Assembly: GCA_023480885.1 (NCBI GenBank)
Contig: JAMCWX010000062.1
Span: 1 to 45,512 of the forward strand
DNA from: Chloroflexota bacterium
Lineage (GTDB): Bacteria; Chloroflexota; UBA6077; FW602-bin22; JACPRP01
Reading direction: 5' to 3'
DNA: 45,512 nt
Shown: piece by piece, positions 33,397 through 42,737 of the stretch
How the letters are laid out: each line of letters starts with the position of its first letter
Position numbering within the stretch: position 1 is the first letter of the stretch
The notes under the pieces: model-generated
The model's input: only the letters and a program-made list of their open reading frames with translations
Told to the model about the DNA's origin: nothing
Databases searched by the model: none
Made by a program: the position numbers and the translations under genes

Positions 33397-34503
33397 ATGG
33401 TTGTTGATGCCAGGGGCAGGCTTTGCGAGGACATAGTGGAACGGGTGCTCGCTGGGGAACGGCTCTCTCCTGCCGATGCCGTACTCTTGCTGGGGGAGGG
33501 AGGTCTGCATCTTCTCGGCGCGGCTGCCGACGAAGTGCGCCGCCGTCGCTATCCCGAGAACTACGCCACCTTCCTCATCGACCGCAATATTAACTACACC
33601 AACGTGTGCGTCACCCGGTGCCACTTCTGCGCCTTCCACAGAGTCGACGACCATCCAGAAGCCTATCTACTCACCGTGGAGGAGGTCCTTCGCCGGGTGG
33701 AAGAGGCCGTCGCACAGGGAGCCACCCAGATCATGCTGCAGGGTGGGCATCACCCACGCCTTGGCATCGAGTACTTTGAATGCCTGTTCGCAGCCATCAA
33801 GGCGCGCTTTGCAGAAGTGGCGCTGCATTCGCTTTCGCCATCAGAGGTCCTTCACACCGCTCGCGTCTCACTCCTTTCGGTGGCTGAGACCTTGCGCCGC
33901 CTCAGGGAGGCAGGATTGGACTCGCTGCCCGGCGGAGGGGCTGAGATCCTGGTGGACCGGGTACGCCGTGCCGTGGGCCGCTCGCATCCCACGGCGAGGG
34001 AGTGGCTGGGGGTGATGGAGGAGGCTCATCGCCAGGGAATGCGTACCACGGCGACGATGATGCTGGGCAGCGTCGAGACGATCGAAGACAGGGTCGAGCA
34101 TCTGCAGGCGATCAGATCCTCGCAGGACCGCGTCGGCCCGAATGCTGGCTTTCGAGCCTTTATCCCCTGGAAATATCAACCGGTCAACACAAGGCTGGGC
34201 GGGCAGGTCACGTCGTCGTTCGATTATCTTCGCACGTTGGCGGTATCGCGACTCTTTCTGGACAACGTCGACCACATCCAGGGAGGATGGCTCACTCCTG
34301 GCAAAGACGTGGGACAGGTAAGTCTTTCCTTCGGCGCTGACGACTTCGGCTCGATCATGCTCGAGGAGAACGTGGTGCGAGCCGCAGGGGTGAGCAGGCA
34401 GATGACGCGTGACGAGATGATTTGCCTCATTCGCGCTGCGGGCCGCATTCCCGCGCAGCGAGACACCAGCTACAATATCAGCCGGGTCTTTGGTGAGTCG
34501 TGA
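33397..34503 (+). CDS. mqnC: Cyclic dehypoxanthine futalosine synthase, radical SAM (MqnC)
   Basis: Cyclises dehypoxanthine futalosine. 368 residues. Radical SAM motif CVTRCHFCAFHR preceded by FLIDRNINYTNV, the form typical of MqnC. Further motifs are EAVAQGATQIMLQGGHHP, HSLSPSEVLHTA, AGLDSLPGGGAEIL, TTATMMLGSVETIEDRVEHL and DFGSIMLEENVVRAAG. The gene starts 21 bases after mqnE and its stop overlaps the next gene's GTG start, so translation is likely coupled. The paralogy with mqnE is visible across the whole length. Confidence 0.93.
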   Translation: MVVDARGRLCEDIVERVLAGERLSPADAVLLLGEGGLHLLGAAADEVRRRRYPENYATFLIDRNINYTNVCVTRCHFCAFHRVDDHPEAYLLTVEEVLRRVEEAVAQGATQIMLQGGHHPRLGIEYFECLFAAIKARFAEVALHSLSPSEVLHTARVSLLSVAETLRRLREAGLDSLPGGGAEILVDRVRRAVGRSHPTAREWLGVMEEAHRQGMRTTATMMLGSVETIEDRVEHLQAIRSSQDRVGPNAGFRAFIPWKYQPVNTRLGGQVTSSFDYLRTLAVSRLFLDNVDHIQGGWLTPGKDVGQVSLSFGADDFGSIMLEENVVRAAGVSRQMTRDEMICLIRAAGRIPAQRDTSYNISRVFGES

Positions 34504-35792
34504 TCATCGCCGCAGACATCGTCCTGCCGCTCAGCCGTGAGCCGATCGTCGATGGCGCAGTAGCCATTGAAGGAGACAGGATCCAGGCGGTTGGCCCTCG
34601 TCAAGAGGTACTCGCAGCCAGCGCAAGTCGACGGGTGCTCGATTTCGGCCATGCCATAGTAATGCCCGGCCTGGTGAACCTGCACACCCACCTGGAATAC
34701 ACCGATATGGGGCCACTAAATGAGTCTCGGCCCTTCTTGTCGTGGATCCAAGGGCTGGTAGCAGCGAGTCGCAAGTTCAGCAGAGAAGATTGGTCGCGTT
34801 CTGCCAAACGTGGAGTGCGGCTGCTGCTGGAGGCAGGAATCACCTGCGTGGGCGACATCGTCACCTTTGGGCCAGGCCTCGAAGTAGCGCTGGAGGCGGG
34901 ACTGCGGGGCATTAGCTACGTCGAGGCCGTGGGGTTGCGGGGAAATGACCCGCACGAGCAGGTGGCAGATGTCGAACAGCGCCTGCGCTGGGCTCAAACT
35001 TTGGCCGAAGGTAAGAACCTGAAAATCGGCCTCTCGCCACACTCCGTCTACACTCTCTCCAGCAAGGTGTTGGAGGAGCTTGGACGACTGGCAAACGAGA
35101 GGCAACTGCCGCTCGCAATTCACCTGGCTGAAACGCAGGCAGAGTGCCAGCTAGTTGGGGCGGGTGAGGGAGAGTTAGCGGAGGCGCTCAGGCGCATCGG
35201 GGGCCACGATCTCGTCTCGAGCAGGGGGCGCGGTATTAGCCCTGTAGAGCACATTTGGCGTTCCGGACTCCTCGATCAGAAGACGCTGGCTGTGCATTGT
35301 GTACACCTCTCTGAGGCGGATGTCGCGCTTCTGTCCGACGCAAAGGCAGATGTAGTCCTCTGTCCGTGGAGCAATCGTCTGCTGCAAGTGGGAGATGCGC
35401 CGACACTCCGGCTCTGGCAGGAAAGGGTCAGGCTGGGCGTCGGGACTGATAGCCTTGCCAGTAACTTCGGCTTTGATCTCTTCTCTGAAATGCGGCTGCT
35501 GAGGTCCTTGTGCCAGCGTCAGGCGGCTGTCGGGTCCGGGGCGATGCCGGTGCCCTCCGCCCGTGACCTGGTGCAGTTAGCAACGCTGGCTGGAGCAGAG
35601 ATACTGGGGCTGGGAGGCGATATCGGCAGCCTTGAGCCAGGGAAGTACGCAGACATAGCCGTTGTGAGAGCACCTGGCCTCGCCATTGGTGATCCATACG
35701 AATACCTAGTAGCGCAGGCAGTTCGTAGCGATATCCTCTGCACTATCATCGGCGGCAACATAACATACCTTGCATCAAAGCACGGCGGGTGA
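34500..35792 (+). CDS. Aminofutalosine deaminase-like amidohydrolase
   Basis: 430-residue metal-dependent amidohydrolase. It has the N-terminal beta-sandwich (VDGAVAIEGDRIQAVGP), metal site GLVNLHTHLEYTDMGPL with HxH, IGLSPHSVYTLSSKVLEEL, LAIHLAETQAECQLV, AVHCVHLSEADVALL, and GVGTDSLASNFGFDLFSEM with the catalytic Asp. The LHTHLEYTDMGPL segment and the place at the end of mqnDEC match the deaminase that converts aminofutalosine to futalosine in one branch of the pathway. The GTG start at 34500 overlaps the mqnC stop. If it is the deaminase, a futalosine hydrolase (MqnB) should be encoded elsewhere. Confidence 0.85.
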   Translation: MIIAADIVLPLSREPIVDGAVAIEGDRIQAVGPRQEVLAASASRRVLDFGHAIVMPGLVNLHTHLEYTDMGPLNESRPFLSWIQGLVAASRKFSREDWSRSAKRGVRLLLEAGITCVGDIVTFGPGLEVALEAGLRGISYVEAVGLRGNDPHEQVADVEQRLRWAQTLAEGKNLKIGLSPHSVYTLSSKVLEELGRLANERQLPLAIHLAETQAECQLVGAGEGELAEALRRIGGHDLVSSRGRGISPVEHIWRSGLLDQKTLAVHCVHLSEADVALLSDAKADVVLCPWSNRLLQVGDAPTLRLWQERVRLGVGTDSLASNFGFDLFSEMRLLRSLCQRQAAVGSGAMPVPSARDLVQLATLAGAEILGLGGDIGSLEPGKYADIAVVRAPGLAIGDPYEYLVAQAVRSDILCTIIGGNITYLASKHGG

Positions 35793-35927
35793 ACTGTAGC
35801 ATTGTATTAGCAACCCAAGAGTCTACCTATTACTAGGCGCAGGATTTCCGAGGTTCCTCCTCCAATGGTGTGTATCGTAAGAATACCCGCAATGCCTTTT
35901 GATTGTGTTTTCAACTCCCGTTCTTAG

Positions 35928-36674
35928 ACTGTAGCAGGGAATGCCCTATATTCTTTTCACCTACAGCGCGATGGACCGTGGACATTTCTGTCCAACGCGG
36001 TCACACGATGCGGGCCGGTTGTCTACGCCAACTCTGGCATCATCAAGAAGACCGCCATTCCACGAGAGGTCTTCCCCATCATCGCCGAGCGCAGCATCGT
36101 GTTGGAAGACGGCGAGATCGTCGCCGAGGGCCCGTCTCTGGAAGCGCTTTGTTCATACGAGAGGCTGGTGTTTCACTCAGAGCAAAGGGGGCTTCGCCAG
36201 GGCAATGGAATCTCTATTGGAGAGGTGACGACACACAACGCGCGCGTCTACGGTTCTGATGGCCAATCGATGGTCGAGATCGCCGCAGGCTCCCCCTTTG
36301 GGGTCGAGATCGACGTTCACGTGCACTGCAAGCTGGAGCGACCTGTATTCTCCCTGGGCATTCGGAACTCTTCTAATGTCCTTTGTGTCTGGAACATTTC
36401 TGATTCGTCTGAGGCGGACAGCCATCTCACGCACGACGGGCTTCGACTGCGAGCGTCGTATGCAGATAATAAACTGATGAACGGAGCCTACGAGGTGCAA
36501 TTCACGCTGCAAGATGGCCGTTCCTTCGAGACGATCGAGCGGGTGGCAGGTGTTACGACGTTCTCCATCGTTGGCGACAGCACTTCAACTACGGGCGTGG
36601 CGCCTTTCGCTTCCATCGAGCGCGTGCCTGGCGGGGTTCAGGAGGGTTTAGACCTGAACTCCGCTTCTACCTGA
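35928..36674 (+). pseudogene. Decayed Wzt-like polysaccharide ABC ATPase, C-terminal domain only
   Basis: An open frame without a good start runs from a TAG at 35925 to 36674. It holds ERSIVLEDGEIVAEGPS, the tail of an ABC ATPase domain, followed by a beta-rich domain (VEIAAGSPFGVEIDVHVHCK, VFSLGIRNSSNVLCVW, LMNGAYEVQFTLQDG). That matches the C-terminal carbohydrate-binding domain of Wzt-type O-antigen exporters. Walker A, signature and Walker B are absent, and the upstream sequence to 35793 has no coding content I can recognise. The shortest version would start at GTG 36099 (191 residues). It is probably a relic; a stand-alone glycan-binding protein is less likely. No permease partner (Wzm) is near. 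Confidence 0.6.
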
Positions 36675-36856
36675 GCCTGCTCCGTTTTCCATTCTCGCAG
36701 GCTGGTGGACTGCGCTCGCTATTATTGACGGCCACAATACTATTATCGCAGGTGGCAAATGCGGCAGGCGTCCGTTTGGAGGCCGAAGAATCCTTTCACT
36801 GCCAACGCTTGGCTGGCACTCGTGGTGACAGCTCTGTCAGGAGTAATACACAATAG

Positions 36857-36883
36857 TTGTCGGCACACCGTCTGTGTTATAAT
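36857..36883 (+). promoter_or_regulatory. Weak promoter candidate upstream of the UroD-like gene
   Basis: TATAAT at 36878-36883 with a TTGTCG at 36857-36862, spaced by 15 bases, which is short. It is the only promoter-like element in the 270-base gap between the decayed gene and the UroD-like gene; nothing else stands out there. Confidence 0.35.
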
Positions 36884-36944
36884 CAACCAGCAATTCACGA
36901 TGTGGAGGGGTGGCTTTGTGCTGCGGCCCGTGGAGATGACGTAG

Positions 36945-37850
36945 ATGGGGCGTGCTAAGGTTCTTTCTGTCCTGGCCGGCTCGCGTGTCGATCCCTTGGC
37001 ACGTGGAGAGGTCTGGGTGGCGCCGGCAGTGCTCGAAAGTCAAGGGCTACCGAACGACGCGGCCGGGGTTGCACATCTGGCGGCGAATCTGGGGGCGGAT
37101 CTATGCTTCGTGAGCTGTGGCGGGCCTCAGGCGGTGCCCAATCAACCCGAGGCTCTGCGAGAAGCAGTGGCCGCGGTCCATGCCAGGGATCTGGCCTGCG
37201 GGATCGTCGTCGACGGCCCCTGGCAGAGGCTCACTCAAAGCCATGGGCTGCTCCAGTTGTTGGAAAGGCTGGTGAGACACGCTGGTCAGGTCGAGCAGGA
37301 GGTGGCGGCGCAAGCAGCGCTGGTCCACGAGGAACTCAATGCCTGGGCCGGGGCCGGCGCCGACCTGGTTTTGCTGGCGGATGACCTCGCCTACAGTAGA
37401 GGTTTGTATTTCTCACCCGTCCTTTTCGCTAGCCTCCTGCTCCCCCACTACCGCCAGTTCCTGCTCGCTGCCACGGACCTCCACGTTCCGCTGGGCTTTC
37501 ACTCCGATGGCGACCTTATGCCCCTGTTGCCCACACTGGTAGAGATGGGTTTTTCCTTCTTTTCCCTGGAAACGGAAGCTATGAATTTGGCCGACGTGCA
37601 GGACCAGCACAAGGATCGGGTCGCCTTGATAGCAGGCATAGCGGCAGAGTGGCTCAGCTCGGACCGTTTAGCGGGGATTTCAGTGGACGACGTGTCGGCG
37701 GGGATCTCTCGTCTGGCACGCGGTGGCCGCCTCATCCTGGGGTCGGCTTGCGGGCTGTATGACCCTGATTCTCCGGCTGCTTTGAGGGAGATTTACCGCG
37801 TCGCCGATTGTCTACCCCGTGCGAACGCTCGGCCTGTGGAGGAAAGCTGA
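36945..37850 (+). CDS. Uroporphyrinogen decarboxylase-family protein (MtaA/UroD-like)
   Basis: 301 residues, shorter than true HemE (about 340). UroD-superfamily features: GVAHLAANLGADLCFVSCGG, GAGADLVLLADDLAYSRGLY, SPVLFASLLLPHYRQFLLAA, PLGFHSDGDLMPLLPTLVEM and LGSACGLYDPDSPAALREIY. The substrate-binding Arg pair and N-terminal RPPVW-type motif of haem-pathway HemE are not visible, so a corrinoid-dependent methyltransferase or another catabolic role is more likely. The ATG at 36945 directly follows a TAG, with GGAG nine bases upstream. There are no neighbouring corrinoid proteins or methylamine genes to narrow its role. Confidence 0.8.
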   Translation: MGRAKVLSVLAGSRVDPLARGEVWVAPAVLESQGLPNDAAGVAHLAANLGADLCFVSCGGPQAVPNQPEALREAVAAVHARDLACGIVVDGPWQRLTQSHGLLQLLERLVRHAGQVEQEVAAQAALVHEELNAWAGAGADLVLLADDLAYSRGLYFSPVLFASLLLPHYRQFLLAATDLHVPLGFHSDGDLMPLLPTLVEMGFSFFSLETEAMNLADVQDQHKDRVALIAGIAAEWLSSDRLAGISVDDVSAGISRLARGGRLILGSACGLYDPDSPAALREIYRVADCLPRANARPVEES

Positions 37851-37852
37851 GA

Positions 37853-37881
37853 TTGATAGAAAACTGATGGTCAAGTATAAT
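37853..37881 (+). promoter_or_regulatory. Promoter for the typA transcript
   Basis: TTGATA (37853-37858), 17-base spacer, TATAAT (37876-37881). It predicts a start near 37888 and thus a leader of about 155 bases before the typA ATG. Confidence 0.8.
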
Positions 37882-37887
37882 TACCTG

Positions 37888-38017
37888 GCCAGGGGAAAGT
37901 CCAGAGCAAGCAAGATGTGGCCCTGCCTGCTGCAGCGAGCGGGAGCTTGCCGAGGCAGGCCTCACAAAATGAATCGAGGGGACAGATAGTCATAGCCCCA
38001 GAGATGGGGCTTTCGCC
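37888..38017 (+). ncRNA. Structured leader or small RNA upstream of typA, unassigned
   Basis: The leader can form a long-range helix: GGGGAAAGTCC (37892-37902) pairs with GGGGCTTTCGCC (38006-38017), leaving a bulged U at 37900 and one G-G mismatch. Inside is a hairpin with arms GCCTGC and GCAGGC and an inner GCGAGC/GCTTGC helix closed by GGGA. An alternative hairpin AGCCCC-N6-GGGGCT (about 37994-38011) uses the same 3' strand, so the two folds exclude each other, as in an attenuator or riboswitch. Some strings resemble conserved pieces of bacterial RNase P RNA (GGGGAAAGTCC, AATGAATCG, GACAGA, GGGCTTT), but at about 130 bases it is far too short for a normal one. I assign no family. Confidence 0.4.
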
Positions 38018-38043
38018 TTGTATGAAGGAGCTTATTCTCGCGT

Positions 38044-39855
38044 ATGAAATTACGAAATGTCGCCATCATAGCTCACGTCGATCACGGAAAGACGACATTG
38101 GTCGATGGCCTTCTCAAGCAGTCGAAGACTTTCCGCGAAAACGAAGCGGCCATGAGCCAGACCCTTATCCTGGACTCGAACGAGCAGGAACGGGAACGGG
38201 GCATAACTATCCTGGCAAAGAACACGGCCGTCACGTATCGGGACACCAAGATCAATATTGTGGACACGCCGGGACACGCCGATTTCAGCGGAGAGGTCGA
38301 ACGGACGCTCAATATGGCCGATGGCGCTCTTCTGGTCGTCGATGCCCAGGAGGGGCCGATGCCTCAGACTAGATTCGTCCTGAAGAAGGCTTTGGAAATG
38401 CGCCTGCGTCCGATTGTCATCATCAATAAGATCGATAGACGCGGCGCCAGGATTCAAGAAGTCGTCGACGAAACCTGCGACCTCTTCCTCGACTTAGCAA
38501 CCGACGAATCTCAGCTCGAGTTTCCCATTTATTACGCGATCGGCCGCGATGGAAAGGCATGGAAAAACATGCCGAGTGACCCGTCAGAGCCAGCGGACCT
38601 CACGCCTATCTTCGAAGCTATTCTTGAACACGTCCCTCCGCCAGAGACCGACATCGACGGGCCATTCCAGATGCTCGTCGCCGCCCTCGACTGGGATAAC
38701 TTCCTGGGCAAGTATGCTATCGGCCGGATTCGACGCGGGATCGCCAGACCTGGTCTTTCCGTCGCAGTGCTTGGCAGAGAAGACGTCGGCGAGTCGGCTC
38801 GCATCGATAAGGTTCACGTTAATCAGGGCTTGAAACGGCTAGAAGTGGCGCAAGCCGAAGCGGGGGACATCGTGGCAATCACTGGCATCAAGAATGTCGG
38901 GATTGGCGATACCATTGCCGACATCGCTGCTCCCGAGGCATTGCCCACAATCGAGATCGCTGAGCCGACGCTGAAGATGGCTATCTCAGCCAATACATCT
39001 CCTTTCGCTGGCCGAGAAGGCCAGTTCGTCACCAGCCGGCAAATCCTCGACCGCATCGACAAAGAGTTGGAAACCAACGTCTCGCTTCGTGTGGCGATGG
39101 GAGACAACGGTGAGTATATCCTCTCGGGTCGAGGAGAGTTGCATCTTTCCGTGTTTATCGAAACGCTTCGCCGGGAAGGCTTCGAGTTGCAAGTCGGCAA
39201 GCCCCAGGTCATTACTAAGACGGTCGATGACGTCGTGATGGAACCTGTCGAGGAATTGACCGTCGACGTGGCGCCGGACTACGCTGGCGCCGTTACCGCC
39301 GAAGTTGGCCGCCGCAGAGGTATTCTCCTTTCCCAGACGGAGAGTTCTGACGGAAGCGCGCGACTTGTATTCGAGATCACGACGCGCGGGCTCCTGGGAC
39401 TTCGCAACCAGTTGCTCACGCAATCGCGAGGAACCGCGGTAATGAATTCGCTCTTCTTGCGTTATGAGCCAATTGGCTCTCCCATCCCGAAACTGCGAAA
39501 TGGCGTTCTCGTCTCCTCGGAAACCGGCAAGGCCGTGACTTACGGGCTCAACATCGCTCAGGGACGCGGAATCACTTTTATACCACCTCAAACCCAGGTG
39601 TATGAAGGGATGATTATTGGCCTCAACTCTCGCGAAGACGATATAGCGATCAACGTTACCAAGGAAAAGAAACAGACCAATATCCGCTCATCTACTTCTG
39701 ACATCGCCGTTATTCTCACTCCGCCAACCATTTTGAGTCTGGAGCAAAGTCTGGACTTCCTCGAAGATGACGAACTCCTCGAGGTAACGCCGAAAAGCCT
39801 CCGCTTGCGCAAGGTAATCCTCACAGCGGCAGGTCGCGCCAAGGCAAAGAAGTAG
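38044..39855 (+). CDS. typA: Ribosome-associated GTPase TypA/BipA
   Basis: Translational GTPase acting in 50S assembly and stress adaptation. 603 residues, the family length. G motifs: AHVDHGKTTLVDGLL (G1), the RGITI segment (G2), IVDTPGHADFSGE (G3), INKIDRRGAR (G4). EF-G-like domains II, III and V follow, then the BipA-specific C-terminal domain (GQGRGI-like AQGRGITFIP, EGMIIGLNSREDD, NVTKEKKQTNIRSS). The ATG at 38044 has AAGGAG upstream. It is expressed from its own promoter with a structured leader and is the only gene on that transcript before a convergent permease. Confidence 0.97.
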   Translation: MKLRNVAIIAHVDHGKTTLVDGLLKQSKTFRENEAAMSQTLILDSNEQERERGITILAKNTAVTYRDTKINIVDTPGHADFSGEVERTLNMADGALLVVDAQEGPMPQTRFVLKKALEMRLRPIVIINKIDRRGARIQEVVDETCDLFLDLATDESQLEFPIYYAIGRDGKAWKNMPSDPSEPADLTPIFEAILEHVPPPETDIDGPFQMLVAALDWDNFLGKYAIGRIRRGIARPGLSVAVLGREDVGESARIDKVHVNQGLKRLEVAQAEAGDIVAITGIKNVGIGDTIADIAAPEALPTIEIAEPTLKMAISANTSPFAGREGQFVTSRQILDRIDKELETNVSLRVAMGDNGEYILSGRGELHLSVFIETLRREGFELQVGKPQVITKTVDDVVMEPVEELTVDVAPDYAGAVTAEVGRRRGILLSQTESSDGSARLVFEITTRGLLGLRNQLLTQSRGTAVMNSLFLRYEPIGSPIPKLRNGVLVSSETGKAVTYGLNIAQGRGITFIPPQTQVYEGMIIGLNSREDDIAINVTKEKKQTNIRSSTSDIAVILTPPTILSLEQSLDFLEDDELLEVTPKSLRLRKVILTAAGRAKAKK

Positions 39856-39982
39856 GTTTTGGCGATGATCATCGCTACTGGTTCTGGAACGCAATTCGCT
39901 CTTTTTGTCGCTCCAGTTCTCGTATTCGCGTCGTATCTTGCCGGCATGCCTATGTCTCTTGTCTTCAATCCGTTTGAATATG

Positions 39983-41437
39983 TCAACCTTTCGAGAATAG
40001 CGCGTGAATGTACTCCAATGCCCGCGCGGGAGCTACCAGGAGCGCGCGTTGGATAGCTGCCAGGCGCTGCTCCTCCGACAGTATCCGGTCTCTTACCTCT
40101 GACAGCTCATTCTTCGGCGCAAAAAAGGCATAGATCGGCACTCCCAGAGCGATCGCGATGATGCCCAGGATGAAAGATGACTTTTCTGTCTGCGATACCA
40201 GGTAGAGACTACTCACCAATGCTAGAATCAGCACTGCGCGCGAGCCGACGAACCGCAGCCGTAGATCGGGCGCGCGAGAAACCAGTCTCATAGCCGCGAG
40301 GACTGTACCGAGGTAGGTCACCGACAAAAAGAAAACTGAGAGCTCGATCAGACCAGTGAGGCTGCCTAACAGTGAGGCGACTAGTGTGAACACGCCCTGG
40401 AAGAGTAGCGACAGGTACGGCGTTCCGTACCTGGGGTCAATCTTTGCAAACACGTGCGGAAAATATCCATCAGCAGCCATCGCATAACTGAGTCGAGAGG
40501 TACCCAGTGTGGCTGATTCATCCGCGCCGCTGATAGATAGAATAGCGCCCACTGCCATAATTGCAGCGCCTATCGTCCAAAGAGGCAGTGAAAGAGCCTG
40601 GATTATTGTTTCCATCGCCAGCGCCAGAGGGGCAGTGCTGGCAGTGAACGCATACCAGGGCATAACCAGCACGACAATGGCATTAACTGATAAATAGAAA
40701 ACGGTGACGATAGCCATCCCTTGGATTATTGACACCGGTAAAATGCGAGGGGCGTCGATGATCTCGGCGGCTGGTAGTACAGCTAGCTCGAACCCCGCGT
40801 ATGCCCAGAAGGCGAGAATTATGGTGCTGCCTATTCCGCCCCAGCCCAGGGGGACGAAGGGGACAAGGTTCGCGAAGCTGCTGGCAGGGCTAAATATGAC
40901 GACTGCCACTCCGAGAAGAATCAGCAACAAGAGAGGCCCCATCTTGGCGACCATGAGGACATCATTGACCTTTCCTGCTATGCGAGCGCCGAGATAGTTC
41001 GTGGCGGTTAAAAAGGCAATGAATATCCCTTTCGCCAGGGCATCCTGCCACCAGATCAAGTCCTGAAAGAAGAACGTCAGGTAACGCACAAAGGCAACTG
41101 GAAAGACAGAGATGGCGACTAGCTCCGCAAGGTAGAGCGACCATCCAACCAGGAAGCCTGGAAAGTAGCCGAATGTCTCGCGCACGTACGCGTAGGGTCC
41201 TCCAGCCTTGGGCACAATCGCCACGCACTGGGCGAAGCTCAGGGCGATGAAGCCTGCCATGATACCCGCTATCACCCACGCAACTAGCATGGCTGGGCCC
41301 ATCAGGCCGGCGCCTAGCGACGCGACCACATAGATGTCTGCCCCTACCACAGCTCCTACGACGAGGCTGGTCACGTCGAAGGCCGTGAGAATGGCCCGAG
41401 GACCAGCTCTGAAGTCCCGGCCTTGCACATCGCCCAT
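39983..41437 (-). CDS. APC-family amino acid permease
   Basis: About 484 residues with 12 predicted membrane segments of the LeuT fold, for example [20 protein letters not shown] (segment 1 with the unwound GAVVG), [37 protein letters not shown] and [18 protein letters not shown]. It has the loop [12 protein letters not shown] typical of the amino acid/polyamine/organocation superfamily. I prefer ATG 41437 ([17 protein letters not shown] upstream) over the in-frame GTG at 41482, which lacks a ribosome-binding site. The ligand cannot be told. It is divergent from the response regulator and convergent with typA. The roughly 290 bases upstream (41438-41730) contain no further gene I can support. 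Confidence 0.9.
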   Translation of the reverse strand: MGDVQGRDFRAGPRAILTAFDVTSLVVGAVVGADIYVVASLGAGLMGPAMLVAWVIAGIMAGFIALSFAQCVAIVPKAGGPYAYVRETFGYFPGFLVGWSLYLAELVAISVFPVAFVRYLTFFFQDLIWWQDALAKGIFIAFLTATNYLGARIAGKVNDVLMVAKMGPLLLLILLGVAVVIFSPASSFANLVPFVPLGWGGIGSTIILAFWAYAGFELAVLPAAEIIDAPRILPVSIIQGMAIVTVFYLSVNAIVVLVMPWYAFTASTAPLALAMETIIQALSLPLWTIGAAIMAVGAILSISGADESATLGTSRLSYAMAADGYFPHVFAKIDPRYGTPYLSLLFQGVFTLVASLLGSLTGLIELSVFFLSVTYLGTVLAAMRLVSRAPDLRLRFVGSRAVLILALVSSLYLVSQTEKSSFILGIIAIALGVPIYAFFAPKNELSEVRDRILSEEQRLAAIQRALLVAPARALEYIHALFSKG

Positions 41438-41730
41438 CTTCGTACCTCTGGACAGCCGACGTCCTGAATGACTCGCACCCACTCCAGTCTACTAAAACTG
41501 CCTCAACGTTAGCCTCAACAGGAACGACCTGGTGTCCCTTTGCAGATGGCTGCGATGGTCGTGCGTATTTCGCTGAGGACCTCGATGTACGTGGAGCTGG
41601 CGAAAGTCATACCATCCTTGCGGCAGCCCAGCGGCACGTTTCTTGCTGTTAATTCGTGCGAAGAATTTCTCCCTGGCCAGCAACTCGTGGCTCGTATTTC
41701 GTCCGTTGAGGATCGAGCAGGAAGCAGCAA

Positions 41731-42453
41731 ATGCAGACTTCGTTAGCGACATTACTTGTTGCCGACGGTGACGCTCAGGATCGCAAGCATTTGCGCGATT
41801 ACCTGGAGTCAGAGGGATTTCTGGTGCGTGAGGCTGAGGATGGACGTGGCGTGCTGGCGGATCTCAAGCGAGAGATGCCACGACTGATCGTGTTGGATCT
41901 GCGGTTGGCCCACGTCGGTGGCCTCGATCTCTGCCGTCGGATCAAGCGCCAAGGCGACGTGCCAATAGTGGTGCTAACAGGGCTGGATGACGAGGAGACC
42001 AAGCTTAAGGCTCTTGAGCTCTACGCGGACGACTATGTCCTGAAGACGGCCAGGTATGCCGAGGTCGCCGTTCGCATCAAGTGCGTTCTGCGACGAACGT
42101 GGCTCTCGTGTCCGCCCGCTTTCTCTCCGGTCCACGTTGACGAACATCTCAGCCTGGACTTCCTTCGGCGCGAAGTGCAGACCCCGGCGGGAACATGTCG
42201 TCTCACACCGTTGGAATCCCGCTTGCTGCAACTCCTCGTTCGCAATGCAGGTCAGGTTCTTCCAACCGAGCTACTCCTCGAACGCCTTTGGGGAAATCCT
42301 TACATCTCCGCAAACAACCTGTGGGAGTACGTCAGGCGGGTGAGACGCAAGATAGGCGACCGTGCGGCGAAGCCTCGCTACATTATCAATCAGGCCGGCC
42401 TGGGTTATCGTTTCTCTGTCGTCGCCTCCCTCAATGATAGATCCGTTCGTTGA
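41731..42453 (+). CDS. OmpR-type response regulator, orphan
   Basis: 240 residues. Receiver domain: LLVADGDAQDRKHLRDYL with the acidic pocket, phospho-acceptor Asp in LIVLDLRLAHVGG, switch Thr in VVLTGLDDEE, and DDYVLKTARYAEV with the conserved Lys but Thr where Pro is usual. The C-terminal winged helix shows CRLTPLESRLLQLLVRNAGQV, LLERLWGNPYISANNLWEYV and PRYIINQAGLGYRF, as in OmpR/PhoB proteins. ATG at 41731 with AGGAAG upstream. No histidine kinase gene is adjacent, so its input is unknown. The 284 bases after it hold only the promoter of the sugar-kinase gene. Confidence 0.93.
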   Translation: MQTSLATLLVADGDAQDRKHLRDYLESEGFLVREAEDGRGVLADLKREMPRLIVLDLRLAHVGGLDLCRRIKRQGDVPIVVLTGLDDEETKLKALELYADDYVLKTARYAEVAVRIKCVLRRTWLSCPPAFSPVHVDEHLSLDFLRREVQTPAGTCRLTPLESRLLQLLVRNAGQVLPTELLLERLWGNPYISANNLWEYVRRVRRKIGDRAAKPRYIINQAGLGYRFSVVASLNDRSVR

Positions 42454-42637
42454 GGAACGGTGGCGACGCAATGTCGCCGCGACTTCGGTGCCCTAATCGT
42501 GGTCGTGCCCGCTAGAATGCTTGGCGATCTAGAGCGAACCCCGATCTATTACAAACTGTAAGAAATCTGCGCGCTTGCCTTGCCTAAAAAGCGCCTGAAT
42601 GAGGGTGAAAGCTTACAAAACCTTAATGGACAGTGTA

Positions 42638-42666
42638 TTGCACCCTGCCACCGTGCCCACTATACT
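42638..42666 (+). promoter_or_regulatory. Promoter for the GHMP kinase gene
   Basis: TTGCAC (42638-42643), 17-base spacer, TATACT (42661-42666), 71 bases upstream of the ATG at 42738. Confidence 0.6.
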
Positions 42667-42737
42667 GATTGGTAGGGAGTCAATCGACCCTCGGTCAGAG
42701 CCGACCTCTTGCTGCTAAAGCCTTGCGAGGGAATATC

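Noticed and set aside
36759..36944. 61-residue ORF ending directly at the UroD-like start
   Set aside because: No family features and no ribosome-binding site, and it spans the promoter candidate; most likely chance.
41540..41746. 68-residue ORF before the response regulator
   Set aside because: Overlaps the response regulator start in another frame, has no ribosome-binding site and no recognisable domain.
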